48,070 nucleotides of DNA from Gammaproteobacteria bacterium (GCA_007130745.1 SLRW01000099.1:1-48070), one strand, 5' to 3'. Shown: positions 24,711 through 33,257, counted from the first letter of the stretch. The notes: a model not told the origin generated them from the letters alone. Program-made: numbers and translations.

Positions 24711-25390
24711 ATTCGAGGGTGCCGGTAATCTGCGTGGACGGCCCCAGCGGTTCGGGCAAGGGTACGGTTTGCCGCTTGCTGATGCAGGCGCTTGGTTGGC
24801 ATCTGCTGGATAGTGGCGCGCTTTATCGACTGGTAGCCGTGGCCGCCGCGCGTCAGGGTGTGGCGCTGGACGACGAGCCGGCACTGGCGAGGCTCGCCGC
24901 CGGGCTGGATGTAGAGTTCGAGGCGACGCCGGAAGGCGCGGAGAAAATCCTTCTCCAGCGCCAGGATGTGACCCGCGAGGTGCGTCAGGAGTCTACCGGA
25001 GAGGCGGCCTCCAGAGTGGCTGCCCTGCCGCCGGTGCGCGAGGCGCTGTTGATGCGTCAGCGAGAGTTTCAGCGGCCACCGGGGCTGGTGGCCGACGGGC
25101 GTGATATGGGAACAGTGATCTTTCCTGATGCGCCGTTGAAGATATTTCTTACGGCTTCTGCCGATGAGCGCGCCAGGCGCCGTCATAAGCAGTTGAAGGA
25201 GATGGGGTTTGATGCTAGTCTCGCCAGGCTCGCGGAGGAGATCCGGGCGCGTGATGAACGTGATGCCGGACGTGCTGTTTCACCGCTGGTGCCCGCGGAA
25301 GACGCTGTCCGTGTGGATACCACGGGCATTCCGATAGAGGGTGTGATGGCGCAGATTCGTGAGCTTGTGCAGGCGCGCGGCCTTGACTAA
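24707..25390 (+). CDS. cmk: Cytidylate kinase
   Basis: A 227-residue (d)CMP kinase with GTG start. The P-loop is DGPSGSGKGTVCRLL, the CMP-binding parts are LDSGALYRLVAVAA and REVRQESTGEAASRVAALPPVREALL, and the LID region is DERARRRHKQLKEMGFDASL. GRDMGTVIFPDA is the family's conserved block. It ends the serC-to-cmk operon. A hairpin with T run follows 14 bases after its stop (25405-25434), so much of the transcription may end there, with rpsA read partly from its own promoter. Confidence 0.96.
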   Translation: MNSRVPVICVDGPSGSGKGTVCRLLMQALGWHLLDSGALYRLVAVAAARQGVALDDEPALARLAAGLDVEFEATPEGAEKILLQRQDVTREVRQESTGEAASRVAALPPVREALLMRQREFQRPPGLVADGRDMGTVIFPDAPLKIFLTASADERARRRHKQLKEMGFDASLARLAEEIRARDERDAGRAVSPLVPAEDAVRVDTTGIPIEGVMAQIRELVQARGLD

Positions 25391-25404
25391 AAGCGCGCCT
25401 GGGA

Positions 25405-25434
25405 GCCGGCCCGGTTTCACGGCCGGTATTTTTT
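25405..25434 (+). terminator. Rho-independent-type terminator between cmk and rpsA
   Basis: CCGGCC (25406-25411) pairs with GGCCGG (25421-25426), leaving a nine-base loop, and is followed by TATTTTTT. It sits 14 bases after the cmk stop and separates the amino-acid operon from the ribosomal-protein gene. Because rpsA is highly expressed, it may be a partial terminator. Confidence 0.7.
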
Positions 25435-25441
25435 CAGGGGC

Positions 25442-25461
25442 CCCGCCAGGGAAACGGCGGG
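25442..25461 (+). promoter_or_regulatory. Hairpin in the rpsA leader
   Basis: CCCGCC (25442-25447) and GGCGGG (25456-25461) form a perfect six-pair stem with an eight-base loop in the region before rpsA. In E. coli the rpsA leader folds into hairpins that S1 itself binds to limit its own translation. A comparable role here is inference from position only; no strong Shine-Dalgarno is seen before ATG 25547. Confidence 0.35.
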
Positions 25462-25546
25462 ATTTAACCATAACCCGCAGGGCTACGGATATGCCTTGTG
25501 GATCGTAACAGTCGACTGGCAGACAGTCGCGGGACAGCCACCTTTC

Positions 25547-27238
25547 ATGAGTGAATCTTTTGCCGAACTTTTTGAACAAAGCCTGAAAGATCAGGAGATG
25601 CAACCCGGGTCGATTATCACCGCGCAGGTGATAGAAATTCGCTCCGAGGTCGTGATTGTCAACGCAGGGCTCAAGTCCGAGGGCGTGATCCCCATCGAGC
25701 AGTTCTATGATGACGAGGGGCAGCTTGAGGTCAAGGAAGGGGATGATGTTGATGTCGCCCTGGATGCCATCGAGGACGGGTTCGGCGAGACCATTCTTTC
25801 ACGTGAAAAAGCCAAGCGTGCGCGCTCCTGGACGGTGCTGGAAAAAGCGCACGACAAGGACGAAATCGTTACCGGTCACATCAGTGGCAAGGTCAAGGGT
25901 GGTTATACGGTGGATCTGGACTCCATCCGCGCCTTCCTGCCGGGCTCGCTGGTCGATGTACGCCCGGTGCGTGACACCACCTACCTTGAAGGCAAGGAAC
26001 TTGAATTCAAGGTCATCAAGCTTGATCGCCGCCGCAACAATGTTGTGGTCTCACGCCGTGCAGTGGTTGAGGCTGAATACAGTGTAGAGCGCGAGCAGCT
26101 GTTGGATAATCTGGCCGAAGGCAGTGTCATCAAGGGTGTGGTCAAGAACCTGACCGAATACGGCGCCTTTATAGACCTGGGTGGTATTGATGGCCTGCTG
26201 CATATCACCGATATGGCCTGGAAACGGGTCAAGCATCCCTCTGAGGTGGTCAATGTCGGCGACGACATTGAGGTCAAGGTGCTCAAGTTTGATCGTGAGC
26301 GCAATCGTGTGTCGCTGGGCCTGAAGCAGTTGGGCGAAGATCCGTGGGAAAATATTGCCCGTCGTTATCCCGCCGGTACTCGCATGTTCGGCAAGGTCAC
26401 CAACATTACTGACTACGGCTGCTTTGTAGAAATCGAGGAAGGTGTTGAAGGCCTGGTCCACGTCTCGGAAATGGACTGGACCAACAAGAACGTGAATCCG
26501 CAGAAGCTGGTGCAAGTGGGTGATGAGACCGAAGTGCTGGTGCTTGATATTGACGAGGAGCGTCGCCGTATCTCGCTGGGCATGAAACAGTGTCAGTCCA
26601 ACCCCTGGAACCAGTTCGCCGAGAATCACAACAAGGGTGACCGTATCAGTGGCACTATCAAGTCGATCACCGACTTTGGTGTTTTTGTGGGGCTTGACGG
26701 GGGTATTGACGGTCTGGTTCATATGTCCGACCTGTCCTGGGATGAAGATGGCGAAGATCTTGCCCAGGACTTCAGCAAGGGCGATGAAATCGAGGCTGTG
26801 GTACTTTCGGTGGACCCGGAACGTGAACGTATCTCGCTCGGCGTCAAGCAGATGGAGCAAGACCCGGTGGCTAATTTTGCCGGTAATTACACTCGTGGCA
26901 GTGTGGTCAAGGGTACGATCGGCGAGGTCGACGCCAAGGGCGCAAAGGTGTCTCTGGATGACGGCGTAGAAGGTTATATCCGGGCTTCGGAGATTTCCCG
27001 TGAGCGTGTCGAGGATGCCCGCACCGCACTTAAGGAAGGTGATGAGGTGGAGGCTCGTTTCATTGGCCTGGATCGCAAAAACCGGGTCATCAACCTGTCC
27101 ATCAAGGCCAAGGATGTTGCCGAAGAAAAAGAGGCGCTCAAGGACTACGGGCGTGGCGCAAGCACCGGGAGTGGCGCCGCCACCCTCGGTGACCTGCTCA
27201 AGGAAAAAATGTCTGAAAACAGGGACGATGAGTCCTGA
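25547..27238 (+). CDS. rpsA: 30S ribosomal protein S1
   Basis: A 563-residue protein with six S1 RNA-binding repeats, the full set of proteobacterial S1. The N-terminal ribosome-binding part begins SESFAELFEQSLKDQEMQPG. Later repeats show VVKNLTEYGAFIDLGGIDGL, VTNITDYGCFVEIEEGVEGL and IKSITDFGVFVGLDGGIDGL, each with the conserved YG/FG-F-V strand. The end ATLGDLLKEKM is the usual S1 tail. ATG 25547 is the chosen start; the frame opens at GTG 25496 but the family begins at MSES. As in E. coli, no strong Shine-Dalgarno precedes it. ihfB follows in the conserved cmk-rpsA-ihfB order. Confidence 0.98.
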   Translation: MSESFAELFEQSLKDQEMQPGSIITAQVIEIRSEVVIVNAGLKSEGVIPIEQFYDDEGQLEVKEGDDVDVALDAIEDGFGETILSREKAKRARSWTVLEKAHDKDEIVTGHISGKVKGGYTVDLDSIRAFLPGSLVDVRPVRDTTYLEGKELEFKVIKLDRRRNNVVVSRRAVVEAEYSVEREQLLDNLAEGSVIKGVVKNLTEYGAFIDLGGIDGLLHITDMAWKRVKHPSEVVNVGDDIEVKVLKFDRERNRVSLGLKQLGEDPWENIARRYPAGTRMFGKVTNITDYGCFVEIEEGVEGLVHVSEMDWTNKNVNPQKLVQVGDETEVLVLDIDEERRRISLGMKQCQSNPWNQFAENHNKGDRISGTIKSITDFGVFVGLDGGIDGLVHMSDLSWDEDGEDLAQDFSKGDEIEAVVLSVDPERERISLGVKQMEQDPVANFAGNYTRGSVVKGTIGEVDAKGAKVSLDDGVEGYIRASEISRERVEDARTALKEGDEVEARFIGLDRKNRVINLSIKAKDVAEEKEALKDYGRGASTGSGAATLGDLLKEKMSENRDDES

Positions 27239-27306
27239 TCTGTTTGCATCCCCGGGCCGGGGTTATCCGGCTCCGGTGGTGCCACTAGCATGGTGTTGAC
27301 GTTGTC

Positions 27307-27606
27307 ATGACCAAGTCTGAACTGATTGAGAGAATAGCCCGCAAGCAGCCGCATCTGGCGCTCAAGGATGTGGAGCTGGGTGTCAAGACGCTGCTGGAGA
27401 TGATGAGTTCGGCACTGGCCGGTGGCAATCGCATTGAGATCCGAGGGTTTGGCAGTTTTACGCTGCACTATCGGCCGCCGCGTGTTGGCCGCAACCCCAA
27501 AACAGGGGCGCCTGTGGCGCTGGCAAGCAAGCACGTCCCGCATTTCAAACCCGGCAAGGAATTGCGGGAAAGGGTCGATAGCGGCAATTCCGGGAAGCGT
27601 CGCTAG
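27307..27606 (+). CDS. ihfB: Integration host factor subunit beta
   Basis: A 99-residue HU/IHF-family DNA-bending protein, beta subunit of IHF. It begins MTKSELIERIARKQPHL, the family start for IhfB. The signature RGFGSFTLHYRPPRVGRNPKTG, with the Pro at the tip of the beta arm that intercalates into DNA, is complete. HFKPGKELRERV follows in place. It lies 68 bases after rpsA, the usual neighbour, with a GC-rich inverted stretch (CCCCGGGCCGGGG) in the gap. Confidence 0.97.
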   Translation: MTKSELIERIARKQPHLALKDVELGVKTLLEMMSSALAGGNRIEIRGFGSFTLHYRPPRVGRNPKTGAPVALASKHVPHFKPGKELRERVDSGNSGKRR

Positions 27607-27672
27607 GCGAGTGACGCGGACAGCCGTCTGGCTGCCTGGCCAGGCCGGACAGACCACGACATGGGAGGGCCG

Positions 27673-27963
27673 GTGCGAATAGTCAAGGCCTTGATCTTGC
27701 TGCTTGTGGTGCTGGCGGGTGTAAGCTTTGCCTGGCTCAACGCGCAGCCGGTCCCGTTTAATTACTATGTCGGTGCCGTTGAGACGCGCCTGGCGCTTCT
27801 GCTGGCCGGGTTTCTCGCTGCAGGCTGGGTGCTTGGTGTGCTCAGCGTGGTGCGGAGTATTATTTCCCTGCGCCGACGCCTGGTGCGTGCCGAACATGAG
27901 TTGAAGCTGTCACGGCGGGAAGTGGGTAACCTCCGTAACCTGCCGCTGCGCGATGGCGATTGA
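27673..27963 (+). CDS. lapA: LapA family membrane protein
   Basis: A small inner-membrane protein of about 96 residues, homologue of E. coli LapA (YciS), which acts with LapB in controlling lipopolysaccharide assembly and LpxC stability. Two transmembrane segments are seen, the first VKALILLLVVLAGVSFAWL, the second ALLLAGFLAAGWVLGVLSVV, followed by a basic cytoplasmic helix (RRRLVRAEHELKLSRREV). I chose GTG 27673 because GGAGGG lies just before it; ATG 27661 in the same frame would put that ribosome site inside the gene. The stop overlaps the lapB start by eleven bases. Confidence 0.88.
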   Translation: MRIVKALILLLVVLAGVSFAWLNAQPVPFNYYVGAVETRLALLLAGFLAAGWVLGVLSVVRSIISLRRRLVRAEHELKLSRREVGNLRNLPLRDGD

Positions 27964-29182
27964 TGGCGTCACACTGCTGTTTCTGCTGCTCCCTGTAGCC
28001 GCGGCAACGGGCTGGTGGGCAGCCCGACAGCGTTATCGCAAATCCGACGGTGCCGAATCCTCCTCGCGCCTGAGTAGTCATTATCTCAAAGGAATGAACT
28101 ACCTCATCAACGAGCAGCCCGACAAGGCGCTTGAGGTATTCATTTACCTTGCGGAAGTAGATAACGAAACCATTGATACACATCTTGCCCTGGGCGCATT
28201 GTTCCGGCGTCGTGGTGAGGTTGACCGCGCGATCCGGATTCACCAGAACATCATTGCCCGACCCACCCTCAGCCAGGCACATCGAAATACGGCTCTGTTT
28301 GAGTTGGCCCAGGATTATCTGCGTGCCGGGGTGCTGGATCGGGCTGAGACCCTGTTTGCAGAGCTGCAGGACCAGCCGGTATACAGCGCTGATGCGTTGC
28401 GTTGCCTGGTGCAGATCTATGAACAGGAGAAAGACTGGTCTCAAGCTATTGTTGTCGCACGTCGGCTGGAGCGGGTGAGTGGCCAGCCTATGCAGGCGGT
28501 CATTGCCCAGTACCACTGCGAGCTGGCTGAGGTGGCGATGGCCGAGGGGGGGCACCGAAAGGCCGGGGATCATCTGCGCCGGGCATTGATAGCACACCGT
28601 GGCTGTGTCCGGGCCAGCATGCTGCAAGGTGACCTGGCGAGGGAGGGCGGCGACTATACATCGGCAGCACGCGCCTACAGGCGGGTACTGGATCAGGATA
28701 TGCGCTATTTCAGCGAGGTCCTGGACGCGGCACGCGAGAGTTTTGGCCGAAGCGGCGACTTCCGTGGCGAACGGGCTTTTTTGCATGAAATCGCCCTGCG
28801 TCTTCAGCGTAATGGTGATGCCGGCCCATCCCGGCGGGGTAAGCTGATGGAAATGACCGACTCTGAAGAGGTCAGTCGACATTTCCGGCAGTACGTGCAG
28901 GGCAATCCAGATGTGGACGGGATTTATGAATTTCTGGTGGCGCTGGAAGATCTTGGCTCGGCGGCGGGTGGTGATGAAGGAGCGGCGCTTGATGCGGTGA
29001 GACGCGGGCTTGGTCATGTGCTTTCCCGCACTGACCATTATCGTTGCCAGAATTGTGGTTTTTCCGGCAGGCAAATGCACTGGCAGTGCCCCAGTTGCAG
29101 AACCTGGGGCAGTGTGCTGCCCACCCGGGACCGAATGGCGGCGGCGGCGAGTAGTTGCCGCAGTGCTTTGGGCGGGGGATGA
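27953..29182 (+). CDS. lapB: Lipopolysaccharide assembly protein B
   Basis: A 409-residue TPR protein (E. coli LapB/YciM) that brings LpxC to FtsH for breakdown and so balances lipid A and phospholipid synthesis. An N-terminal anchor (LLFLLLPVAAATGWW) is followed by TPR helices (HYLKGMNYLINEQPDKALEVF is the characteristic first one) over most of the length. A rubredoxin-like metal knot closes the protein, with CQNCGFSG and CPSCRTWG as two CxxC pairs. All parts of the family are present at normal length. The start overlaps lapA, so the two are coupled. A terminator follows at 29278-29318. Confidence 0.95.
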   Translation: MAIDGVTLLFLLLPVAAATGWWAARQRYRKSDGAESSSRLSSHYLKGMNYLINEQPDKALEVFIYLAEVDNETIDTHLALGALFRRRGEVDRAIRIHQNIIARPTLSQAHRNTALFELAQDYLRAGVLDRAETLFAELQDQPVYSADALRCLVQIYEQEKDWSQAIVVARRLERVSGQPMQAVIAQYHCELAEVAMAEGGHRKAGDHLRRALIAHRGCVRASMLQGDLAREGGDYTSAARAYRRVLDQDMRYFSEVLDAARESFGRSGDFRGERAFLHEIALRLQRNGDAGPSRRGKLMEMTDSEEVSRHFRQYVQGNPDVDGIYEFLVALEDLGSAAGGDEGAALDAVRRGLGHVLSRTDHYRCQNCGFSGRQMHWQCPSCRTWGSVLPTRDRMAAAASSCRSALGGG

Positions 29183-29277
29183 GGCCGGCTTGCCCCGGAA
29201 GTGACGCGGTGCTAGGTTATGGGGGTTGGCGGTTGTGTATGGCCGTTGGCATTGACCGCCCGAGGGCGGTTATGGAT

Positions 29278-29318
29278 GCGGCGTTTTTCGCCGGTCCTGG
29301 CAGGGACGCCGCTTTTTT
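29278..29318 (+). terminator. Terminator after lapB
   Basis: GCGGCG (29278-29283) and CGCCGC (29307-29312) form a stem over an inner GTCC/GGAC pairing, directly followed by six T (29313-29318). A second small hairpin, ACCGCCC/GGGCGGT around 29255-29270, lies just upstream without a T run. Together they close the rpsA-ihfB-lapAB transcription region before the comEA-like gene, in a 160-base gap that holds no other gene I can see. Confidence 0.7.
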
Positions 29319-29342
29319 AAACGACACCACATGGAGGTGATC

Positions 29343-29615
29343 ATGAAAGCACTTCGTATTCTGGGCCTTGTGGCCCTGCTCGCCCTTTCGCCTGTCGCCG
29401 TGATGGCCGGCAGCGTCAATATCAATACCGCGGATGCCGAGACGCTGGCCGATTCCCTTGATGGTATCGGTCCGGTCAAGGCTCGGGCGATTGTGGAATA
29501 CCGCGAGGCCAACGGTGAGTTTGGCAGTGTGGAAGATCTGCTTGAGGTCAGCGGTATTGGTGCGGGTACAGTGGAGGCCGTGCGAGATCGGGTAATGACT
29601 GGCGAGAGTGAATAA
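29343..29615 (+). CDS. ComEA-like helix-hairpin-helix protein
   Basis: A 90-residue secreted protein. A signal peptide (KALRILGLVALLALSPVAVMA) is cut probably after VMA. The mature part is almost only a ComEA-type helix-hairpin-helix pair: SVNINTADAETLADSLDGIG with VKARAIVEYREANGEF, then SVEDLLEVSGIGAGTVEAV. Such proteins bind double-stranded DNA in the periplasm; ComEA acts in DNA uptake during transformation, and short single-domain relatives are widespread in gammaproteobacteria, often with no tested role. A strong Shine-Dalgarno (GGAGGTGATC) precedes ATG 29343, so this start is safe. It is a stand-alone unit, with terminators on both sides. Confidence 0.88.
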   Translation: MKALRILGLVALLALSPVAVMAGSVNINTADAETLADSLDGIGPVKARAIVEYREANGEFGSVEDLLEVSGIGAGTVEAVRDRVMTGESE

Positions 29616-29633
29616 CCTGGCCTGATGACCCGT

Positions 29634-29662
29634 GAAGGGCCCCACCGGGGCCCTTCTTTTTT
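29634..29662 (+). terminator. Strong terminator after the comEA-like gene
   Basis: GAAGGGCCCC (29634-29643) and GGGGCCCTTC (29647-29656) form a perfect ten-pair stem with a three-base loop, followed by six T. This is the clearest rho-independent terminator in the window. It lies 18 bases after the comEA-like stop. Confidence 0.9.
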
Positions 29663-29716
29663 AAGCGCTTTAAGGAAATACTGCTCAATTCGTCGCACCG
29701 GGGGGGCAAATGCCGT

Positions 29717-29722
29717 TACAAT
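29717..29722 (+). promoter_or_regulatory. Candidate -10 box upstream of galU
   Basis: TACAAT lies about 42 bases before ATG 29765 within CCGTTACAATGC. No good -35 hexamer is seen. Because a strong terminator lies just upstream, galU needs its own promoter and this is the best candidate in the gap. Confidence 0.4.
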
Positions 29723-29764
29723 GCATCTCTGATTTCTTAGAGACATCACGGAGCTGCGGGCCTT

Positions 29765-30676
29765 ATGAGTCCTGATTTACCCCCACCTGGTGTGGTGCGA
29801 AAGGCGGTTTTCCCGGTGGCCGGGCTGGGTACCCGTTTTCTGCCGGCCACCAAGGCCAGCCCCAAGGAAATGCTGCCCGTTGTCGACAAACCGCTGGTAC
29901 AGTATGCAGTGGAGGAAGCGGTGGCCGCCGGCATCGAAGTGCTGGTCTTTATTAACGGTCGTAACAAGACCTCTATCCCGGACCACTTTGACAAGGCATA
30001 CGAGCTGGAAAAAGAGCTTGAGGCCCGCGGCAAACAACAGATGCTGGAGGTGGTTCAGGGGATTGTGCCGCCGCATGTCTCCTGTGTTTATATCCGTCAG
30101 GCCGAGGCGCTGGGGCTGGGCCATGCGGTGCTATGTGCGCGCCCGGTGGTCGGAAATGAACCCTTTGCTGTCCTGCTGGCCGATGATCTTATCGACGGAC
30201 AGGGGGAGTCGGCACTGGCGCAGATGGCGCGTGTGTATGCCGAGCACCAGACCAGCGTGCTGGGCGTCGAAGTGGTTGATGGGCCGGAAATCAGTCGCTA
30301 TGGCGTGGTGGCCACCGATGATGATAACGGTGACAGTGCCCTGATCAACGGGATCGTGGAGAAACCCCCGGCGAATGAGGCGCCCTCAAATCTCGGGGTA
30401 GTGGGGCGGTATATTCTCGAGCCACGCATATTCGATTTGCTGGAGGCGGTGCCGCGAGGCTCCGGAGGGGAATATCAGCTGACGGATGCCATCGCTGCCC
30501 TGCTTGAGGAGCAGCGGGTGCTGGCGCACAGGATACGCGGGCGTCGCTATGACTGTGGCAGCAAACTCGGCTATCTCCAGGCGACGGTGGATTACGCGCT
30601 CAAGCATCCCGAATTGCGTGAAGGTTTCCGTGATTATTTGCGCGAATTGACTGCCAATGGCAGCTTCAGCGCGTGA
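29765..30676 (+). CDS. galU: UTP--glucose-1-phosphate uridylyltransferase
   Basis: A 303-residue nucleotidyltransferase that makes UDP-glucose for surface polysaccharides and other glycosylation. The signature AGLGTRFLPATKASPKEMLP near residue 20 holds the nucleotide-binding loop and catalytic Lys. VVDKPLVQYAVEEAV, EALGLGHAVLCARPVVG and FAVLLADDLI follow in order, and the end has YDCGSKLGYLQATVDYAL. The length matches the family. It is a single-gene unit: a terminator lies upstream, and suhB converges on it nine bases beyond its stop. Confidence 0.96.
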   Translation: MSPDLPPPGVVRKAVFPVAGLGTRFLPATKASPKEMLPVVDKPLVQYAVEEAVAAGIEVLVFINGRNKTSIPDHFDKAYELEKELEARGKQQMLEVVQGIVPPHVSCVYIRQAEALGLGHAVLCARPVVGNEPFAVLLADDLIDGQGESALAQMARVYAEHQTSVLGVEVVDGPEISRYGVVATDDDNGDSALINGIVEKPPANEAPSNLGVVGRYILEPRIFDLLEAVPRGSGGEYQLTDAIAALLEEQRVLAHRIRGRRYDCGSKLGYLQATVDYALKHPELREGFRDYLRELTANGSFSA

Positions 30677-30685
30677 GTGACTCGC

Positions 30686-31474
30686 TCAGCGTTGCTCCAG
30701 ATGAGGGCCGATCTCACGCACCAGGGCGGCGAACATGGCCGGGTTACCCGCCACGATATTGCCTTCGTCAAGGCAGCGCGGCTGGCCGTGGAGATTACCA
30801 GTGACACCCCCGGCCTCCTGAACCAGCAGCATGCCTGCAGCAATGTCCCAGGGCTGCAGCCCGAGCTCCCAGAACCCGTCATGTCGGCCGCAGGCAACCC
30901 AGGCCAGGTCCAGGGCCGCGGAGCCGGCCCGACGAATGCCGCTGCTTTCAAGCATGATCTGCCGCAGCATGCCGAAATAGGCATCAATATGGGTGAAATC
31001 GCGATAGGGCAGGCCGGTGGCGATCAGGCCATCGCGCAGATGACGACAGGCGCTGACGCGTATGCGGCGATCATCCAGAAAAGCGCCGTTACCGCGGCTG
31101 GCAGTGAACAGTTCCTGGCGCATGGGGTCATAGATCACCCCGTGTTCCAGTCGGCCCGCAACCTGTACCGCGATGGAGACGGCAAATTGGGGTACGCCGT
31201 GAATAAAATTGGTGGTGCCGTCCAGCGGGTCGATGATCCAGCAGGTGTCACTGCTGCCGCTGGCGCCGCTTTCCTCGGCAAGAAAGGCGTGGTCCGGATA
31301 GGCCTTGCGCACGGTCTCGATAATGACCTGTTCAGCCTGTTGGTCGGCTTCGGTGACAAAATCGTTGCGCTGTTTGGCGGTGACCGTGAGATGGTCCAGC
31401 CGTTTGGCCTGACGGGCGATGCCGTCACCGGCACGGCGAGCCGCGCGGATGGCAATATTAAGCAATGGGTGCAT
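30686..31474 (-). CDS. suhB: Inositol-1-monophosphatase family protein SuhB
   Basis: A 262-residue Mg-dependent phosphatase of the IMPase family; in E. coli SuhB also joins the rRNA antitermination complex. Metal sites are seen in DFVTEADQQAEQ, in the EES motif (HAFLAEESGASG), in WIIDPLDGTTNFIHGVP and in LQPWDIAAGMLLVQEAGG. The start MHPLLNIAIRAARRAG matches E. coli SuhB, so ATG 31474 is preferred over ATG 31480 two codons upstream, and GGGA lies eight to nine bases before it. It is divergent from trmJ, the same arrangement as in E. coli and Pseudomonas. Confidence 0.95.
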   Translation of the reverse strand: MHPLLNIAIRAARRAGDGIARQAKRLDHLTVTAKQRNDFVTEADQQAEQVIIETVRKAYPDHAFLAEESGASGSSDTCWIIDPLDGTTNFIHGVPQFAVSIAVQVAGRLEHGVIYDPMRQELFTASRGNGAFLDDRRIRVSACRHLRDGLIATGLPYRDFTHIDAYFGMLRQIMLESSGIRRAGSAALDLAWVACGRHDGFWELGLQPWDIAAGMLLVQEAGGVTGNLHGQPRCLDEGNIVAGNPAMFAALVREIGPHLEQR

Positions 31475-31566
31475 GGTCATGTTCCCGGGGTTGCCGGATG
31501 GCGACTTGAACGGGGTGCAGCATACCAGAGCGTTGAACTTTGCGCTGCGTTTGCGGGATCAATCCG

Positions 31567-32307
31567 ATGATGAACAATGTCCGTGTCGTACTGGTGGAAA
31601 CTTCACATGCCGGGAATATAGGCGCGGCAGCCCGTGCCATGAAGACTATGGGGCTGAGCCGGCTGGTGTTGGTGTCCCCCCGGCAGTTCCCGGCGGCTGA
31701 GGCCACGGCCATGGCCGCGGGGGCTGACGACTTGCTGGCCGGCGCTGAATGCGTGGAAAGCCTGGGGCAGGCCCTTGCCGGCTGCAGTCTGGTGGTGGGC
31801 AGTAGTGCCCGGCCCCGGCGTTTGCGTATGCCGGTGATGACGCCCAGGGCAATGATGCGTGAGGTGAGCGCCCAGCCTGACAGCGAAGAGATTGCTCTGG
31901 TTTTCGGGCGTGAACGCAGCGGTCTGACCAACGATGAACTGGGGTTTTGCCACCTGCTGGCCGAGATACCCGCTGATCCGGATTACAGCTCGCTGAATGT
32001 GGCTTCGGCGGTGCAAATTATGACTTATGAACTGCGCCTGGCGGCCGGCGAAGATCAGGTCCGGGCGGACAGGGTGCCCATGGCGCCGCTGGCTACCAGT
32101 CAGGAAATGCAGCATTTTTACACCCATCTTGAGGAGGTGCTGGTGCAAACCGGGTTTCTGGATCAGGGTAATCCGCGTCATTTAATGCGCCGCTTGCACC
32201 GGCTTTTCAATCGGGTGCGCCCGGATAAAAACGAAATCAATATTCTTCGGGGAATTCTGGCATCGGTGCAGACCTGGCGCAGCGAGGTCGGCAAGGGGCG
32301 TGAATAA
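31567..32307 (+). CDS. trmJ: tRNA (cytidine/uridine-2'-O-)-methyltransferase TrmJ
   Basis: A 246-residue SPOUT methyltransferase that modifies position 32 of several tRNAs. N-terminal VRVVLVETSHAGNIGAAARA and MKTMGLSRLVLVSPRQF are the family start, and the knotted SAM site appears in LVFGRERSGLTNDEL and IPADPDYSSLNVASAVQI. A helical C-terminal extension of about 80 residues ends the protein, as in E. coli TrmJ. The ATG pair at 31567 and 31570 are both possible, differing by one residue. Its position before cysE is the conserved one; the iscR gene that should soon follow is absent here. Confidence 0.95.
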   Translation: MMNNVRVVLVETSHAGNIGAAARAMKTMGLSRLVLVSPRQFPAAEATAMAAGADDLLAGAECVESLGQALAGCSLVVGSSARPRRLRMPVMTPRAMMREVSAQPDSEEIALVFGRERSGLTNDELGFCHLLAEIPADPDYSSLNVASAVQIMTYELRLAAGEDQVRADRVPMAPLATSQEMQHFYTHLEEVLVQTGFLDQGNPRHLMRRLHRLFNRVRPDKNEINILRGILASVQTWRSEVGKGRE

Positions 32308-32328
32308 ATCCTCGTGCCGGGGGCTGCG

Positions 32329-32358
32329 TTGGTCAGGGTGTCGGCCCGCGCGTATAAT
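32329..32358 (+). promoter_or_regulatory. Candidate promoter of cysE
   Basis: A perfect TATAAT (32353-32358) with TTGGTC (32329-32334) as a partial -35 at 18 bases lies in the 104-base gap after trmJ. The leader to GTG 32412 is about 45 bases. It probably starts the cysE-iscS-like-iscU-like unit. Confidence 0.5.
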
Positions 32359-32411
32359 TGGCGGGCCATGGCCGAGCAGGCGTGGTGTTCCCCTGTGTGA
32401 CGGAGAATGAA

Positions 32412-33257
32412 GTGATTTTGTTCAGGGCTCTGAGAGAAGATATCGCCTGCGTGTTCGAACGTGACCCCGCTGCGCGCAACCGTTTCGAGGTGCTGACTAC
32501 CTATCCCGGGGTGCATGCGCTGATCTCACATCGCCTGGCGCATCGGCTGTGGGGCTGGCGTTTGCGTTGGCTGGCGCGTTTTATTGCCCATATTTCACGC
32601 TGGCTTACGGGTATAGAAATCCACCCCGGGGCCACTATCGGCCGGCGTTTTTTTATTGACCATGGCATGGGCGTGGTGATTGGCGAGACGGCGATCATTG
32701 GTGATGACTGCACGCTCTACCATGGCGTGACCCTGGGCGGCACCAGCTGGGAAAAGGGAAAGCGCCATCCGCATCTTGGCAATAATGTAGTGATTGGCGC
32801 CGGCGCCAAGGTGCTGGGGCCGGTCCATGTGGGTGATGGCGGGCGTATTGGCTCCAACAGCGTGGTGGTCAGGGATGTGCCCGCCGGCGCGACCATGGTG
32901 GGGGTGCCTGCCCGGCTGGTGCAACCGCGTACCCACGAAGGTGAGCCGATGGCTCATCGCCAGGCGATTGCCCGCAAGATGGGTTTTGATGCCTACGGCC
33001 TGACGCGTGAGATGCCTGACCCGGTTTCCAATGCGGTCAACGGCATGCTTGATCATATTCACGAGATGGACCAGCGCATACAGGAACTCTCCGATGCAGT
33101 GTGTGAGCTGGCCGGGCATGGACAGGTGGAACTGTCGAATTTCGAGCCTTGCCGTGTCAGTGGTGTGGAGCCAGCTACGGCCGATGAAGATGCCGCTGCG
33201 GAAACCGGAAACCCGGATCAGTCAGCCACCCGCCACGATGGTGAATCGCGCGGATGA
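32412..33257 (+). CDS. cysE: Serine O-acetyltransferase
   Basis: A 281-residue left-handed beta-helix acyltransferase that makes O-acetylserine for cysteine synthesis. The N terminus (LREDIACVFERDPAARNRFE) is of the short CysE type. Hexapeptide repeats run through GIEIHPGATIGRRFFIDHG, IGETAIIGDDCTLYHGVTLG and IGAGAKVLGPVHVGDGGRIG, with the catalytic His in both FFIDHG and LYHGVT. The last 60 or so residues are polar and low in complexity, and the Ile-ended CysK-binding tail of E. coli CysE is not evident. GTG 32412 has GGAG six bases upstream and gives the family start. It precedes the isc-type genes, so cysteine supply is linked to sulfur donation by the next gene. Confidence 0.94.
   Translation: MILFRALREDIACVFERDPAARNRFEVLTTYPGVHALISHRLAHRLWGWRLRWLARFIAHISRWLTGIEIHPGATIGRRFFIDHGMGVVIGETAIIGDDCTLYHGVTLGGTSWEKGKRHPHLGNNVVIGAGAKVLGPVHVGDGGRIGSNSVVVRDVPAGATMVGVPARLVQPRTHEGEPMAHRQAIARKMGFDAYGLTREMPDPVSNAVNGMLDHIHEMDQRIQELSDAVCELAGHGQVELSNFEPCRVSGVEPATADEDAAAETGNPDQSATRHDGESRG

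Noticed and set aside
29255..29270. ACCGCCCGAGGGCGGT as a terminator on its own
   Set aside because: The arms are perfect but leave almost no loop and no T run follows; the next hairpin at 29278-29318 is the better terminator.
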